Source: Streptosporangiaceae bacterium NEAU-GS5
GTDB taxonomy: Bacteria; Actinomycetota; Actinomycetes; Streptosporangiales; Streptosporangiaceae
Direction: 5' to 3'
Assembly (NCBI GenBank): GCA_017592665.1
Contig: JAGFNW010000001.1
Span: 124,001 to 188,000 of the forward strand
Length of the DNA stretch: 64,000 bases
Part shown: positions 28,286-37,102 of the stretch, piece after piece
Layout: the number at the start of each line of letters is the position of its first letter
Position numbering within the stretch: the stretch's first letter is position 1
The notes under the pieces: model-generated
The model's database searches: none
Told to the model about the DNA's origin: nothing
What the model saw: only the letters and a program-made list of their open reading frames with translations
Translations under genes and position numbers: made by a program

Positions 28286-28342
28286 CGCGACGGTGTCCGC
28301 CTGCGTAAATGCAGGTAGACAGCGATAGGCGAGAGGTTTCAG

Positions 28343-28375
28343 ACGGCTCGTTCCGGCCCTGCCGGGACGGGCCGT
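28343..28375 (+). terminator. Strong hairpin between the secreted paralogues
   Basis: Two 14-base arms (28343-28356 and 28362-28375, ACGGCTCGTTCCGG with CCGGGACGGGCCGT) pair fully, with two G-T pairs, around a CCCTG loop 58 bases after the stop codon. The two paralogues are therefore separate transcription units. Confidence 0.75.
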
Positions 28376-28426
28376 TCGCTGTCAGGCCGAACCTTTCAGA
28401 CAGTGTCGCGATGCTGTGACCCAAGT

Positions 28427-28506
28427 GGACTGCGTCACACCAGTCCCACTAGGCTCACATGTTCAAACCCGACTTTCCCTCAAATTTACCGAAGTAAGGG
28501 GCATTT
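28427..28506 (+). promoter_or_regulatory. Promoter and conserved leader of the second secreted paralogue
   Basis: A CACTAGGCT block (28447-28455), identical to the one before paralogue 1, contains the likely -10 TAGGCT, with TGGACT (28426-28431) as a possible -35. The leader from 28466 to 28506 repeats the first one, including the CCCT and AGGGG segments that can pair over the ribosome-binding site. Confidence 0.4.
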
Positions 28507-29625
28507 ATGAGGAAGAGCCTGCGGCTGACCCTCGCGGCCGCCACGGGGGCAGCCGTCCTCGCGACTGGTGCGGCCATCGCCGTCGCTTCCCCCGCTTCCG
28601 CCCGCGACGCGGGCGCCATCTCCGCGATCACGCTTGGCGCCGACAAATTCCTGCCGCCGACGGGCAGCTCCACTCTGCCGTTCTCGTTCAAGCTTGAAAA
28701 CGCCTACGGCACCGGGACCACGGTGCAGTACAAGGTCTGGGCGCAGTACACCAAGGACAACAGCGGCTCGGCCACGTGGTCGAACGCCAGCATCACGCAG
28801 CCGGCCGGGACCATCGGCTCGGCGCAGTCGGCCGGCACCACCACCGAGATCAACGGGTCCATCCCGCTCTCGTCGTCCGACGTGCCTGGCGACAAGTGGC
28901 AGCTGCGGGTCGCCGCGACCGCGACCTCGGCGACCACCGTCCCCGACACCGCGTGGGAGAAATCGGGCGTTCTGACGATCGTGCGGGCGACCCGAGTGAC
29001 GGGTGTCAGCATCGACCCGAGCCCGGTCGTGCTGAAGTCGGGCACCGACGTCGACGTCTATGTCGAGGCCAAACTCGACTTCGCCGGCGGCGAGAAGCTG
29101 ACCGCCGTCGACCTCGAGTCGAAGGACGACGACGACAGCTACGCGCTCGGCACCAACGGGCTCGAGGACAACGGCGACTTCCACGACAGCACGTCGTTCG
29201 ACTACTCGACCGACACAGGCGCGTGGCAGGTCGACTTCACGATCACCCGCGGCGCCAAGACGTACCACTTCGTCAAGAACTTCGACGTCAAGAAGAGCAC
29301 CGCTTCGGCCGGCAAGGCCAAGTCGAAGATCAAGCTCGCGGTGAAGCCGAACTCGGTGAAGAAGGGCAAGACCTTCAAGCTGTACGGCCAGGCCTACCGC
29401 GGTTACAGCAGCTGGGGCGCGTGGGGCAAGAAGATCCTCCGGGTCTACTTCAAGAAGAAGGGCACCACGACCTGGAAGTTCGTCGGCTACATCGAGACGA
29501 CCTCCACCGGCAAGTTCAGCCACACCTACAAGCCGAAGTACTCCGGCTACTGGCGCGTCTACGGCGCCGGCACCAGCAAGACCAACAAGGCCTACTCCAA
29601 CTACAAGGCCGTGACCGTCAAGTAG
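28507..29625 (+). CDS. Secreted two-domain protein, tandem paralogue 2
   Basis: This 372-residue protein is the duplicate of the preceding one. The signal peptide is almost the same (MRKSLRLTLAAATGAAVLA, cleavage near ASPASA). The middle part diverges more than the C-terminal Lys/Tyr/Trp-rich domain (KTFKLYGQAYRGYSSWGAWGKK, KKKGTTTWKFVGYIETTSTGKF). The repeated phrases TYHFVK and FDYSTDTG occur in both proteins and mark the same domain borders. Secretion is well supported; a role at the cell surface or in the medium is inferred. No catalytic motif is visible. Confidence 0.8.
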   Translation: MRKSLRLTLAAATGAAVLATGAAIAVASPASARDAGAISAITLGADKFLPPTGSSTLPFSFKLENAYGTGTTVQYKVWAQYTKDNSGSATWSNASITQPAGTIGSAQSAGTTTEINGSIPLSSSDVPGDKWQLRVAATATSATTVPDTAWEKSGVLTIVRATRVTGVSIDPSPVVLKSGTDVDVYVEAKLDFAGGEKLTAVDLESKDDDDSYALGTNGLEDNGDFHDSTSFDYSTDTGAWQVDFTITRGAKTYHFVKNFDVKKSTASAGKAKSKIKLAVKPNSVKKGKTFKLYGQAYRGYSSWGAWGKKILRVYFKKKGTTTWKFVGYIETTSTGKFSHTYKPKYSGYWRVYGAGTSKTNKAYSNYKAVTVK

Positions 29626-29692
29626 TCCGGCGGCCATCTCCCCTGCGGCGTCCCCGGCGACCCTCGCCAGGACACCGCCGAGAACCCCTTCA

Positions 29693-29723
29693 GAAGGCCC
29701 GCACCAGCCCGGTGCGGGCCTTC
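29693..29723 (+). terminator. Hairpin after the second secreted paralogue
   Basis: GAAGGCCCGCACC (29693-29705) and GGTGCGGGCCTTC (29711-29723) form a perfect 13-base-pair stem with an AGCCC loop, 67 bases after the stop codon. Confidence 0.75.
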
Positions 29724-29750
29724 CGCCGTCTCCCCCACCCCCAATGACGC

Positions 29751-30064
29751 AGATGACCGCCCCCGCCCAGCTGAAGGCACAGGTCGCGTCCGCCAAACGC
29801 CCGCTCCCCAGCGACAAACAGACGACCGCCCCCGCCCAACGGAAGGCACAGGTCGCCCAACGGAAGGCATAGATCGCGTCCGCCAGAGACTCGCTCCCCA
29901 GCGACCAAACAGACGACCGCCCCCGCCCAACGGAAGATGCAGGTCGCGTCCGCCAAACGCCCGCTCCCCAGCGACCACGCCCGCTCCATAGCGCCCAAAC
30001 AGATGACCGCCCCCGCCCCAGCTGAAGGCGCAGGTCGCGTCCGCCAGAGACTCGCTCCTTAGCG
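29751..30064. repeat. Tandem array of four 69-bp-type units with internal 21-22-bp duplications
   Basis: Unit starts (AGAYGACCGCCCCCGCCC) lie at 29751, 29820, 29911 and 30001. The first unit is 69 bases. Units two and three are 91 and 90 bases because each carries one more copy of an internal piece: GCCCAACGGAAGGCAYAGRTC in unit two and MACGCCCGCTCCMYAGCG in unit three. The last unit runs into the stop codon of the response regulator gene. Minus-strand reading frames through the array are open but I see no gene in them. Confidence 0.8.
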
Positions 30065-30694
30065 GCCGATCCGCAAGTAGGTCAGAACGGCCAGGACGCG
30101 GCGGTGGTCGTCGGGGGCGGCGTCCAGGCCCAGCTTCACGAATATGCCGCTGATGTGCTTCTCCACCGCGCCCTCGGTCACGCCGAGCCGCGCGGCGATG
30201 GCCGTGTTCGACCGGCCCTCGGCCATCAGGGACAACACCTCGCTCTCGCGCGGCGTCAGCCTGTCGAGCGGGTCGTGGGCGCGACTGAGCAGCTGCATGA
30301 CCACATCGGGGTCGATGACCGTGCCGCCACCGGCGACCCGGTGCACGGCGTCGAAGAACTCCTCGACATCGGCCACCCGCTCCTTGAGCAGATAGCCCAC
30401 GCCCGGCCCGATCAGCTCACTCGCGTAGCGCTCTTCGACGTACTGCGACAGGACGAGGACCGCCAGCTTGGGATGGAGGGCACGCAGCTCGACGGCGGCG
30501 CGCAGGCCGTCGTCCGTATTGGTGGGCGGCATTCGCACGTCGACGATGGCCAGGTCGGGCTGGTGCTCCGCGACCGCCTCGATGAGGCTGAGCGCGTCGC
30601 CGACCGCCGCGACGGTCTCGATCGCGCCGTCGGCCAGAAGCCGTATGAGGCCTTCCCTGAGCAGCACGGAATCCTCGGCGATCACCACGCGCAT
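30059..30694 (-). CDS. NarL/LuxR-family response regulator
   Basis: The 211-residue regulator has a receiver (E7-D8, phospho-acceptor D52 in AIVDVRMPPTNTDDG, Ser in LVLSQYVEERYA, Lys in LLKERVADV) and a LuxR helix-turn-helix (LTPRESEVLSLMAEGRSNTAIA, VEKHISGIFVKLGL). The VRMPPTNTDDGLRAA variant is typical for a large actinobacterial subgroup that pairs with kinases holding PF13796-like Sensor domains, as the upstream gene does. The gap to that kinase is four bases. Target genes are not evident. Confidence 0.92.
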   Translation of the reverse strand: MRVVIAEDSVLLREGLIRLLADGAIETVAAVGDALSLIEAVAEHQPDLAIVDVRMPPTNTDDGLRAAVELRALHPKLAVLVLSQYVEERYASELIGPGVGYLLKERVADVEEFFDAVHRVAGGGTVIDPDVVMQLLSRAHDPLDRLTPRESEVLSLMAEGRSNTAIAARLGVTEGAVEKHISGIFVKLGLDAAPDDHRRVLAVLTYLRIGR

Positions 30695-30698
30695 AGGG

Positions 30699-32024
30699 TC
30701 ACCACGTTACCGGCAGCTCGGCCCGGATCGCGGTGGGTCCGCCGGACGGGCTGTCGACGAGGACGACGCCATCGATCGTCGCGGCCCGGTCGGCCAGCCC
30801 GGCCAGCCCACCGCCGGGCACGGCCGTCGCGCCGCCGATCCCGTTGTCGGCCACTTCCACCACGACACGATCACCCTGCCGGCTGACGCGAACCGACGCC
30901 TCGGTCGCCTGGGCGTGCTTGGCCATGTTGGTCAGCGTCTCGGACACGATGAAGTAGGCGATGCTCTCCACAGCCGGCGGCGGCCGGTCGGTGAACTCGA
31001 CGGACACCTCGACGCGCACCGGCGCACGAGCGGCGAGCGCCGACAGGGCGGCGTCGAGACCGCGGTCGGTGAGGATCGCGGGATAGATGCCGCGTGCCAG
31101 ATCGCGCAGCTCCGCGATGGCCGCCCGCGTGCCTTCGCGAGCGCTGGCCAGCAGCTGCCTGGCCAGCTCCGGATCCTCGGTGAACTTCGCCTCGGCCCGG
31201 CCGAGATCCAGCGCCACCGACAGCAGCCGCTGCTGCGCGCCGTCGTGCAGGTCGCGCTCGATGCGTCTTCGCTCGGCTTCGGCCGCGTCCACGCCACGCG
31301 CCCGGCTGGCCCGCAGATGCTCGGCACGACGGCGCAGCCGATCCTCCTCGGCCCCGCCGAGCAGCATGCCCGCGACCGTGCCGTGCACCCACGCCATCCC
31401 CCTGATCGCGTACAGCAGGAACACGAACAGCACCAGCCCGAGCAGCGTCCACGGAAGCGCCTCGGGAATCGACTCGACCTCCAGCCGGTCGACGATGACC
31501 AAAGCGCCATCGCCGAACAATTCGAGGAACGGCAGGGCGAGCAGCGCCGCCGACGTCGGCCCGAGGACGAGCAGCACGACGAACTCGGCGAACCCGAGCG
31601 GGACGAGCACCAGCAGATAGGCCAGATCCTTCCAGGTGGCCGGATCGCCGAGGAGCCAGAGCAGATGGTCGAAAACGCCGCGTCTGGGTCGCGGCCGATA
31701 GGGATCGGGGATGCGCCGCCCGAACGCGAGCCGCACGAACCGCCGCTCCAGCATGGCCACGCCGCGCCACGCCACGATCGTGATGACGAGCAGCGGGATC
31801 CCCACCCAGCCGACCATGAACGCGACCGACACCGGCAGCGCGAAGACCAGGCCGACGAAGACGGCGACGCCGATCGGGAACGAGGCGAGCAGATAGGGCA
31901 ACGCACGCCAGGTCATGGGATCGACCGCGACGCCGAGCGGCCCCCACGGCCCGAGCGCCACACGCTCCCTGAGCGGCACTCGCTCACGCAACGGCTCACG
32001 CTCCATAAGCGGCGCTCCAGCCAT
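30699..32024 (-). CDS. Sensor histidine kinase with two membrane Sensor domains
   Basis: The 441-residue kinase has two copies of a membrane module (first about 45-110 with TWRALPYLLASFPIGVAVF, second about 135-235 with TWKDLAYLLVLVPLGFAEF), each like the putative Sensor domain common in streptomycete kinases. A coiled-coil linker leads to the box RRRIERDLHDGAQQRLLSVA (acceptor His about 260) and a HATPase_c domain (NMAKHAQ, DNGIGG, GGGLAGLADR). The ATG at 32024 is six bases after AGGGGG and was preferred to a GTG at 32030. A short N-terminal repeat (EREPLRERVPLRERV) precedes the first membrane part. Confidence 0.9.
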   Translation of the reverse strand: MAGAPLMEREPLRERVPLRERVALGPWGPLGVAVDPMTWRALPYLLASFPIGVAVFVGLVFALPVSVAFMVGWVGIPLLVITIVAWRGVAMLERRFVRLAFGRRIPDPYRPRPRRGVFDHLLWLLGDPATWKDLAYLLVLVPLGFAEFVVLLVLGPTSAALLALPFLELFGDGALVIVDRLEVESIPEALPWTLLGLVLFVFLLYAIRGMAWVHGTVAGMLLGGAEEDRLRRRAEHLRASRARGVDAAEAERRRIERDLHDGAQQRLLSVALDLGRAEAKFTEDPELARQLLASAREGTRAAIAELRDLARGIYPAILTDRGLDAALSALAARAPVRVEVSVEFTDRPPPAVESIAYFIVSETLTNMAKHAQATEASVRVSRQGDRVVVEVADNGIGGATAVPGGGLAGLADRAATIDGVVLVDSPSGGPTAIRAELPVTW

Positions 32025-32192
32025 CGTCACCCCCTACGCGGATCCGCAAATCCCCGGTCCCGAGATCCCCTTGAGCCTGCCAAGGTACGCGCCCGGAAGG
32101 AATGGTGGAGGCCCGGTCACCCACCCTGTGGATAACCCCCGCCTCGCGCCGTCGGCAGGGGATCCCGTACGGGGGGAGCCTGGAAAGCAGAA

Positions 32193-32228
32193 CGCCCCGG
32201 ACGAGCCCAAAGGGCGGTGTCCGGGGCG
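32193..32228 (-). terminator. Nested hairpin downstream of rho
   Basis: CGCCCCGGAC (32193-32202) pairs with GTCCGGGGCG (32219-32228) and an inner GCCC-AAA-GGGC hairpin lies in the loop. It is about 135 bases beyond the rho stop and may end the rho transcript. Confidence 0.6.
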
Positions 32229-32240
32229 TAGTGGCCGGGG

Positions 32241-32261
32241 GGCGCCTGTCAGGCAGGCGCC
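32241..32261 (-). terminator. Second hairpin downstream of rho
   Basis: GGCGCCTG and CAGGCGCC form a perfect eight-base-pair stem with a five-base loop, a further stable structure in the same gap. Confidence 0.5.
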
Positions 32262-32285
32262 AGCCGTCGACCCGCTGCCTAGGCA

Positions 32286-32353
32286 GTGCCTGACGATTGC
32301 CGCCCGTCGCGCGTGCCTGGGCGTCGCGCGGCAGGGCATGTGTCGTCAGGCAC
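32286..32353 (-). repeat. 11-bp inverted repeat just after rho
   Basis: GTGCCTGACGA (32286-32296) and TCGTCAGGCAC (32343-32353) are perfect inverted copies 46 bases apart, starting 11 bases after the rho stop codon. They could form a long-range stem in the rho 3' end or be a protein-binding pair. Confidence 0.5.
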
Positions 32354-32363
32354 CAGTGCCGCG

Positions 32364-34454
32364 CTAGTCGCGGTCGCTGTTGACCGTGGTCTTCTGGACC
32401 TGCAGCAGGAACTCGGCGTTGGACTTGGTCTCCTTGACCTTCTCGAGCAGGAGCTCGAGAGCCTGCTGCATGTCGAGGGCGTGGAGGACCCGGCGCAGCT
32501 TCCAGACGATCTGGAGCTCGTCCTTCGCCATGAGGATCTCTTCCTTACGCGTGCCGGACGCGTCGACGTCCACCGCGGGGAAGATCCGCTTGTCGGCGAG
32601 GGAGCGGTTGAGCTTGAGCTCCATGTTGCCGGTGCCCTTGAACTCCTCGAAGATGACCTCGTCCATCTTCGACCCGGTCTCGACCAGGGCCGTGGCGAGG
32701 ATCGTCAGGGAGCCGCCGTTCTCGATGTTGCGCGCGGCGCCGAAGAAGCGCTTCGGCGGATAGAGCGCGGTCGAGTCGACACCACCGGACAGGATGCGGC
32801 CGGAGGCGGGCGCCGCCAGGTTGTACGCACGGCCGAGGCGGGTGATCGAGTCGAGCAGGACGACGACGTCGTGACCCAGCTCGACCAGACGCTTGGCGCG
32901 CTCGATGGCGAGCTCGGCGACCGTGGTGTGGTCTTCGGCCGGACGGTCGAAGGTCGAGTGGATGACCTCGCCCTTCACCGACCGCTGCATGTCGGTGACC
33001 TCTTCCGGTCGCTCGTCGACGAGGACGACCATCAGGTGGCACTCAGGGTTGTTGCGGGTGATCGCGTTGGCGATCGCCTGCAGCACCATCGTCTTACCGG
33101 CCTTCGGCGGCGACACGATAAGACCGCGCTGACCCTTGCCGATCGGCGACACGAGGTCGATGATCCGCGTGGTCAGGATGTTGCCCTCGGTCTCCAGGCG
33201 CAGCCGCTCCTGCGGGTAGAGCGGCGTGAGCTTGTTGAAGTCGGGACGCTGACGCGCCTGCTCCGGCTCCATGCCGTTGACCGTGTCGAGGCGGACCAGC
33301 GCGTTGAACTTCTCGCGCCGCTCGCCCTCGCGCGGCTGCCGCACGGCGCCGGTGACGACGTCGCCCTTGCGCAGCCCGTTGCGGCGGATCTGGGCGAGCG
33401 AGACGTAGACGTCGTTGGAACCCGGAAGATAGCCGCTGGTCCGGACGAACGCGTAGTTGTCGAGAATGTCGAGGATGCCGGCGATCGGGATGAGGACGTC
33501 GTCCTCGCTGACCACGGGCTCGCTGCTGTCGCCGAAGCGGTCGCGGCCGCGGCGGTTGCGCTCGCGGAACCGGCCGCGCCGGCCGCGGGCGTCGTCGCCC
33601 TGGTCGTCGCCACCGCGCCCGTCACCACGGTTGTCACCGCGGTTGTCGCCACGCATATCGCCACGACTGTCACCACGGCTGTCGCCGCGGTCGCCACGGT
33701 TGTCGGGACGCCCGTCACCGCGGTTGTCGCGCCCGTCACGGCCGTCGCGGCGGGTGTCGCGCTGCGGGCCGCGCCCGCCCTGCTGACCACCCTGACCAGG
33801 GGCGCCCTGACCTTGGCCGCCCTGACCCTGGCCGTCACCGGCGTCGGCGACGCGCTCGCCGCCCCGGTCACCGCGGTCGCCGCGGTCGAGGTTGCGCTCA
33901 CGACGATCACGGCCGCGCCGGTCGCGGCGCTCGCCCCGCTCGGGACGGCCGTCGGCCGGCCCGCCTTCGCCCTGGTCGGCGCCGGGCTGAGCCACGCCGG
34001 TCTGGCTTGTCTGCACGGTCTGCGCGCCGGACTGGGTGACGGGCGGCTGCTCGGTCACGACCGGCGCCGCCTGCTCCACGGGCTCCGCGGCAGCAGGGGC
34101 CTCCGCGCTCGCCGAAGCCGCGGTCGAGGCCGAAGTGGACCGGGAACGTTCCCGGCGGCCACGGGTGGGCCGCTCCACGGGGGCGGCTCCGGTCGCCGGC
34201 TTGGCCTCGGCGGCCGACTCGGCCACTACGCCCTGCTTCTCCTGGATGGCCGCGATGAGCTGGCTCTTCCGCATCCGCCCGGTCCCGCTGATGCCAAGAC
34301 CGGAGGCGAGGGCCTGCAGTTCGGGCAGCACCATGGCCGACAGGCCGGTGCCGGAGCGACGACGCGGGCGGGCCGTGGTGGAGGTGGGGGGGTCACCGGC
34401 GGACGGCGTCGATGCGCCGGGTGCGTCGGAGAGGAGTTCGGTGGTGTCGCTCAA
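32364..34454 (-). CDS. rho: Transcription termination factor Rho
   Basis: Rho is the hexameric RNA-dependent ATPase that ends transcription. The 696-residue protein is much longer than the 419 of Escherichia coli because of an Asp/Arg/Gly/Asn-rich insertion (about residues 100-300, many NRGD-like units) between the N-terminal Rho_N domain and the RNA-binding cold-shock domain, as in other high-GC actinobacteria. The ATPase core has Walker [10 protein letters not shown], Walker B-type [17 protein letters not shown]-like [19 protein letters not shown] and the Q/R-loop region. The start codon is an uncommon TTG at 34454, preceded by GGAAGGA; this start gives the family N-terminus MSDTTELL. Confidence 0.96.
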   Translation of the reverse strand: MSDTTELLSDAPGASTPSAGDPPTSTTARPRRRSGTGLSAMVLPELQALASGLGISGTGRMRKSQLIAAIQEKQGVVAESAAEAKPATGAAPVERPTRGRRERSRSTSASTAASASAEAPAAAEPVEQAAPVVTEQPPVTQSGAQTVQTSQTGVAQPGADQGEGGPADGRPERGERRDRRGRDRRERNLDRGDRGDRGGERVADAGDGQGQGGQGQGAPGQGGQQGGRGPQRDTRRDGRDGRDNRGDGRPDNRGDRGDSRGDSRGDMRGDNRGDNRGDGRGGDDQGDDARGRRGRFRERNRRGRDRFGDSSEPVVSEDDVLIPIAGILDILDNYAFVRTSGYLPGSNDVYVSLAQIRRNGLRKGDVVTGAVRQPREGERREKFNALVRLDTVNGMEPEQARQRPDFNKLTPLYPQERLRLETEGNILTTRIIDLVSPIGKGQRGLIVSPPKAGKTMVLQAIANAITRNNPECHLMVVLVDERPEEVTDMQRSVKGEVIHSTFDRPAEDHTTVAELAIERAKRLVELGHDVVVLLDSITRLGRAYNLAAPASGRILSGGVDSTALYPPKRFFGAARNIENGGSLTILATALVETGSKMDEVIFEEFKGTGNMELKLNRSLADKRIFPAVDVDASGTRKEEILMAKDELQIVWKLRRVLHALDMQQALELLLEKVKETKSNAEFLLQVQKTTVNSDRD

Positions 34455-34847
34455 CTAAAGGTCCTTCCCAGGGGTCGGGCGCCGTCCTTCTTCATCGAGG
34501 CGTCCCGGTGGTGCGACCCGGCGGGACAGACCGGGTCGGGCTTCGCGGATTTCTGCGGGTTCGGAAGATCGACGTGTCCGTCGCCGTGGAGATTCGCGAG
34601 CGGTGGGGAACCGGAGGTTGACCCCCGGCCTGTTACCGCCAACCAGATGTGACGTGCGTGTCTCCGAGAACGCCACCCCGTAAGGAGCGACGGATTCGGG
34701 GAAATCGCCCCGCCCGCGTCGAAGGACGCAAGGCGACGTGCAGCGATGTGTGTCTGACAAGCACGCACCCGACATGGGGGCACCTGGTGCGGCTATCAGC
34801 CTAACATCACCAGCGCGCACAGCTATTCCCTGAAGGTCGAAGAGTCA
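34455..34847 (-). other. Long leader region between thrB and rho
   Basis: These 393 bases hold no gene I can support. They would be the rho leader. Near the start codon two mutually exclusive stems are possible: GTCCCG/CGGGAC (34502-34507 with 34523-34528) and GACCCGG/CCGGGTC (34515-34521 with 34531-34537). A TAGGCT (minus strand, 34798-34803) is a possible -10. Confidence 0.4.
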
Positions 34848-35801
34848 TCAGCGTGTCTCGGGAAACTGAACGACCGCACCCACCGGGTCGACGTTCAATG
34901 GCTGGATGTGCCAGTCAGTACCCACTTCTGGCGCGATCAAATCCTGCGTATTCGAGGTCGAAAACGCAAGAACCGTGGGCCCCGCTCCCGAGACTACGGC
35001 GGGCACGCCGTTCGCGCGCAGACGTTGTACCAGATCAGCGGTGCGCGGCATAGCGGGCGCACGGTAGTCCTGGTGCAGGCGATCTTCGGTCGCGGTGAGT
35101 AGCAGGTCCGATTCGGGTCGCTGGGTCAGCGCCGCGACGAGCAGCGCGGCCCGTCCGGCGTTGGCCGCCGCGTCGACATGCGGCACATGCGAAGGCAGCA
35201 GGCCGCGCGCTTCCTCTGTGGACAGCCGGAACCCCGGAATGATGACAACTGGCGTGATTGCCGAATCCGGCGCAAATTTCGCGACACGTGCGGATTTTTC
35301 GTGATCGGTCCAGGCGATTGTGAGGCCGCCGACCAGACACGGCGCAACGTTGTCGGGATGTCCTTCAATCTCCGTCGCCAGGGCCAGCACGCCGTCGTCG
35401 CTGAGCAATCCGTCGTCGCCGGGCACGCCGTCCCGTCGTCCGAAATCCCCGTACGAGGACTCGGCCAGCGCACGGGCGGCGAGGATGCCGGCGACGATGG
35501 CGGCCGACGACGAGCCCAATCCACGGGCGTGCGGGATGCGGTTGACGCACCGCAGCCGGATCCCCCGCGGCTGCGGCGCCGACATCCGGTCGAACGCGGC
35601 TCGCATCGCGCGCACGATCAGGTGGCCCTCGTCCTCCGGCACCTCGCCGGCGCCCTCCCCCTCGACCGCTATGACCGTGGAATCGGCCGATTCGGCCGTC
35701 ACGTCGTCGTACAGGCTGAGGGCCAGGCCGAGCGAGTCGAAGCCGGGGCCGAGGTTGGCGCTGGTGGCGGGGACCCGTACGAGCACACGACGATCAGCCA
35801 C
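34848..35801 (-). CDS. thrB: Homoserine kinase
   Basis: ThrB phosphorylates homoserine with ATP in threonine synthesis. The 317-residue GHMP kinase has motif 1 VRVPATSANLGPGFDSLG, the ATP-binding PHARGLGSSSAA (PxxxGLGSSAA type, about 95) and the C-terminal GAGPTVLAFS motif. It follows thrC on the same strand, separated by about 100 bases that are filled by a dispersed repeat element, so co-transcription with thrC is likely. The substrate-binding pattern is complete and the protein looks functional. Confidence 0.95.
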   Translation of the reverse strand: MADRRVLVRVPATSANLGPGFDSLGLALSLYDDVTAESADSTVIAVEGEGAGEVPEDEGHLIVRAMRAAFDRMSAPQPRGIRLRCVNRIPHARGLGSSSAAIVAGILAARALAESSYGDFGRRDGVPGDDGLLSDDGVLALATEIEGHPDNVAPCLVGGLTIAWTDHEKSARVAKFAPDSAITPVVIIPGFRLSTEEARGLLPSHVPHVDAAANAGRAALLVAALTQRPESDLLLTATEDRLHQDYRAPAMPRTADLVQRLRANGVPAVVSGAGPTVLAFSTSNTQDLIAPEVGTDWHIQPLNVDPVGAVVQFPETR

Positions 35802-35812
35802 GCTGCGCCTCC

Positions 35813-35907
35813 TGCAAGATCACCGCACGCGCGGCCTGGGGATTCGGGAAGTTGTGCATGATCACCAATTCGCCGGCCTGCGGCTCGGGAATTCTTGCAA
35901 GATCACG
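35813..35907 (+). repeat. 41-bp-period intergenic repeat, copy A
   Basis: Three motifs TGCAAGATCAC, TGCATGATCAC and TGCAAGATCAC start at 35813, 35855 and 35896, with TTCGGGAA or CTCGGGAA before the second and third. The thrC stop codon (TGA on the minus strand) lies inside the last motif. Copies B (54864-54957) and C (55705-55799) have the same layout. Confidence 0.75.
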
Positions 35908-36961
35908 AGAGGTTGAGGGCGGTGGCGGCGGCGTAGGCGTCGACGGGGATCGTGACGGGGGCCGGGGCGCCCGAGATGGCCCAGTCGGGGTCCTTGAGGC
36001 CGTTGCCGGTGACCGTGCACACGATTCGCTCGCCCGGATTCAGCAGGCCCTGCTCGTGCGCCTGCAGCAGCCCCGCGACGCTCGCCGCGGACGCCAGCTC
36101 GACGAACACGCCTTCACCCTGGGCCAGCAGCTTGTACGCGGCGGCGATCTGGCGATCCGTCACGGCCTGGATGACCCCGCCGGATTCGTCGCGCGCGGCC
36201 TCGGCCAGCTTCCACGACGCCGGATTGCCGATGCGGATCGCGGTGGCGATCGTGTGCGGGTGAGGGACGGGCGCGCCGTTGACGATGGGCGCCGCACCGC
36301 TCGCCTGGAACCCCAGCATTCGCGGGGTCTTCGTCGACGTGCCGTCCGACGCGTACTCCTTGTAGCCCATCCAGTAGGCCGTGATGTTTCCGGCGTTGCC
36401 GACCGGGATGCAGTGCACGTCGGGCGCGTCGCCGAGCGTGTCGACGATCTCGAACGCGGCCGTCTTCTGCCCTTCGAGCCGATAAGGATTGACCGAGTTG
36501 ACAAGCGCGATCGGATAGCTCTCCGACAGCTTCCTGGTCATGTCGAGACAGTCGTCGAAGGACCCCTCGACCTGCAGCAACCGCGCCCCGTGGACCAGTG
36601 CCTGGGCCAGCTTGCCCATCGCGATCTTGCCGCGCGGCACCAGGACCGCGCACGCCAGCCCGGCGCGCACGGCATAAGCGGCGGCGGACGCGCTGGTGTT
36701 GCCGGTCGAGGCGCAGATCACGGCCCGCGCCCCCTCCTCGACGGCCTTGCTGATCGCGACGGTCATGCCGCGATCCTTGAAGCTGCCGGTCGGATTGAGC
36801 CCCTCGACCTTGAGGTGGACCTCGCAGCCGGTGATCTCGGACAGCTTGCCCGCGGGAACCAGGGGCGTGCCGCCCTCCAGGAGCGTGACCACGGGCGTCG
36901 TCGCGGTCACGGGAAGCCGGTCACGGTATTCCTCGATCAGGCCACGCCAAGCCCTGGGCAT
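35903..36961 (-). CDS. thrC: Threonine synthase
   Basis: ThrC turns O-phosphohomoserine into threonine using pyridoxal phosphate. The 352-residue protein has the PLP lysine in [14 protein letters not shown] (Lys about 62), the substrate-binding [15 protein letters not shown] and the C-terminal [12 protein letters not shown]. The ATG at 36961 has a strong GGGAGGAGACCTC upstream. Its stop codon lies in repeat copy A. Hom, which normally stands directly upstream in actinobacteria, is 5 kb away, across a surface-glycan gene island. Confidence 0.97.
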   Translation of the reverse strand: MPRAWRGLIEEYRDRLPVTATTPVVTLLEGGTPLVPAGKLSEITGCEVHLKVEGLNPTGSFKDRGMTVAISKAVEEGARAVICASTGNTSASAAAYAVRAGLACAVLVPRGKIAMGKLAQALVHGARLLQVEGSFDDCLDMTRKLSESYPIALVNSVNPYRLEGQKTAAFEIVDTLGDAPDVHCIPVGNAGNITAYWMGYKEYASDGTSTKTPRMLGFQASGAAPIVNGAPVPHPHTIATAIRIGNPASWKLAEAARDESGGVIQAVTDRQIAAAYKLLAQGEGVFVELASAASVAGLLQAHEQGLLNPGERIVCTVTGNGLKDPDWAISGAPAPVTIPVDAYAAATALNLS

Positions 36962-37089
36962 GAGGTCTCCTCCCGGACACGCGGCAAATCGCGTGCCACC
37001 TGCGGTATTGGGCACAGAGTGTAGGGCCAACCGGCTTCCTCGTGGGATTCGCGTCCACCGACTGGGACGACTTGACCAGGTGTGATCGG

Positions 37090-37095
37090 TATGGT
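37090..37095 (+). promoter_or_regulatory. -10 element TATGGT before the first glycosyltransferase
   Basis: TATGGT ends seven bases before the ATG at 37103, suggesting a leaderless transcript; the -35 is weak. Confidence 0.35.
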
Positions 37096-37102
37096 CAGGT
37101 CC

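Noticed and set aside
29751-30064. A CRISPR array
   Set aside because: The units are 69-91 bases and nearly identical over their full length, so there are no variable spacers and no cas genes are near.
32286-34652. A 788-residue open frame antisense to rho
   Set aside because: Same cause. The sequence is a low-complexity Ala/Val/Arg string and rho on the other strand is certain.
34455-34847. Short proteins in the rho leader
   Set aside because: Open frames here have no ribosome-binding site of their own and their sequences are Arg/Pro-rich without conservation features.
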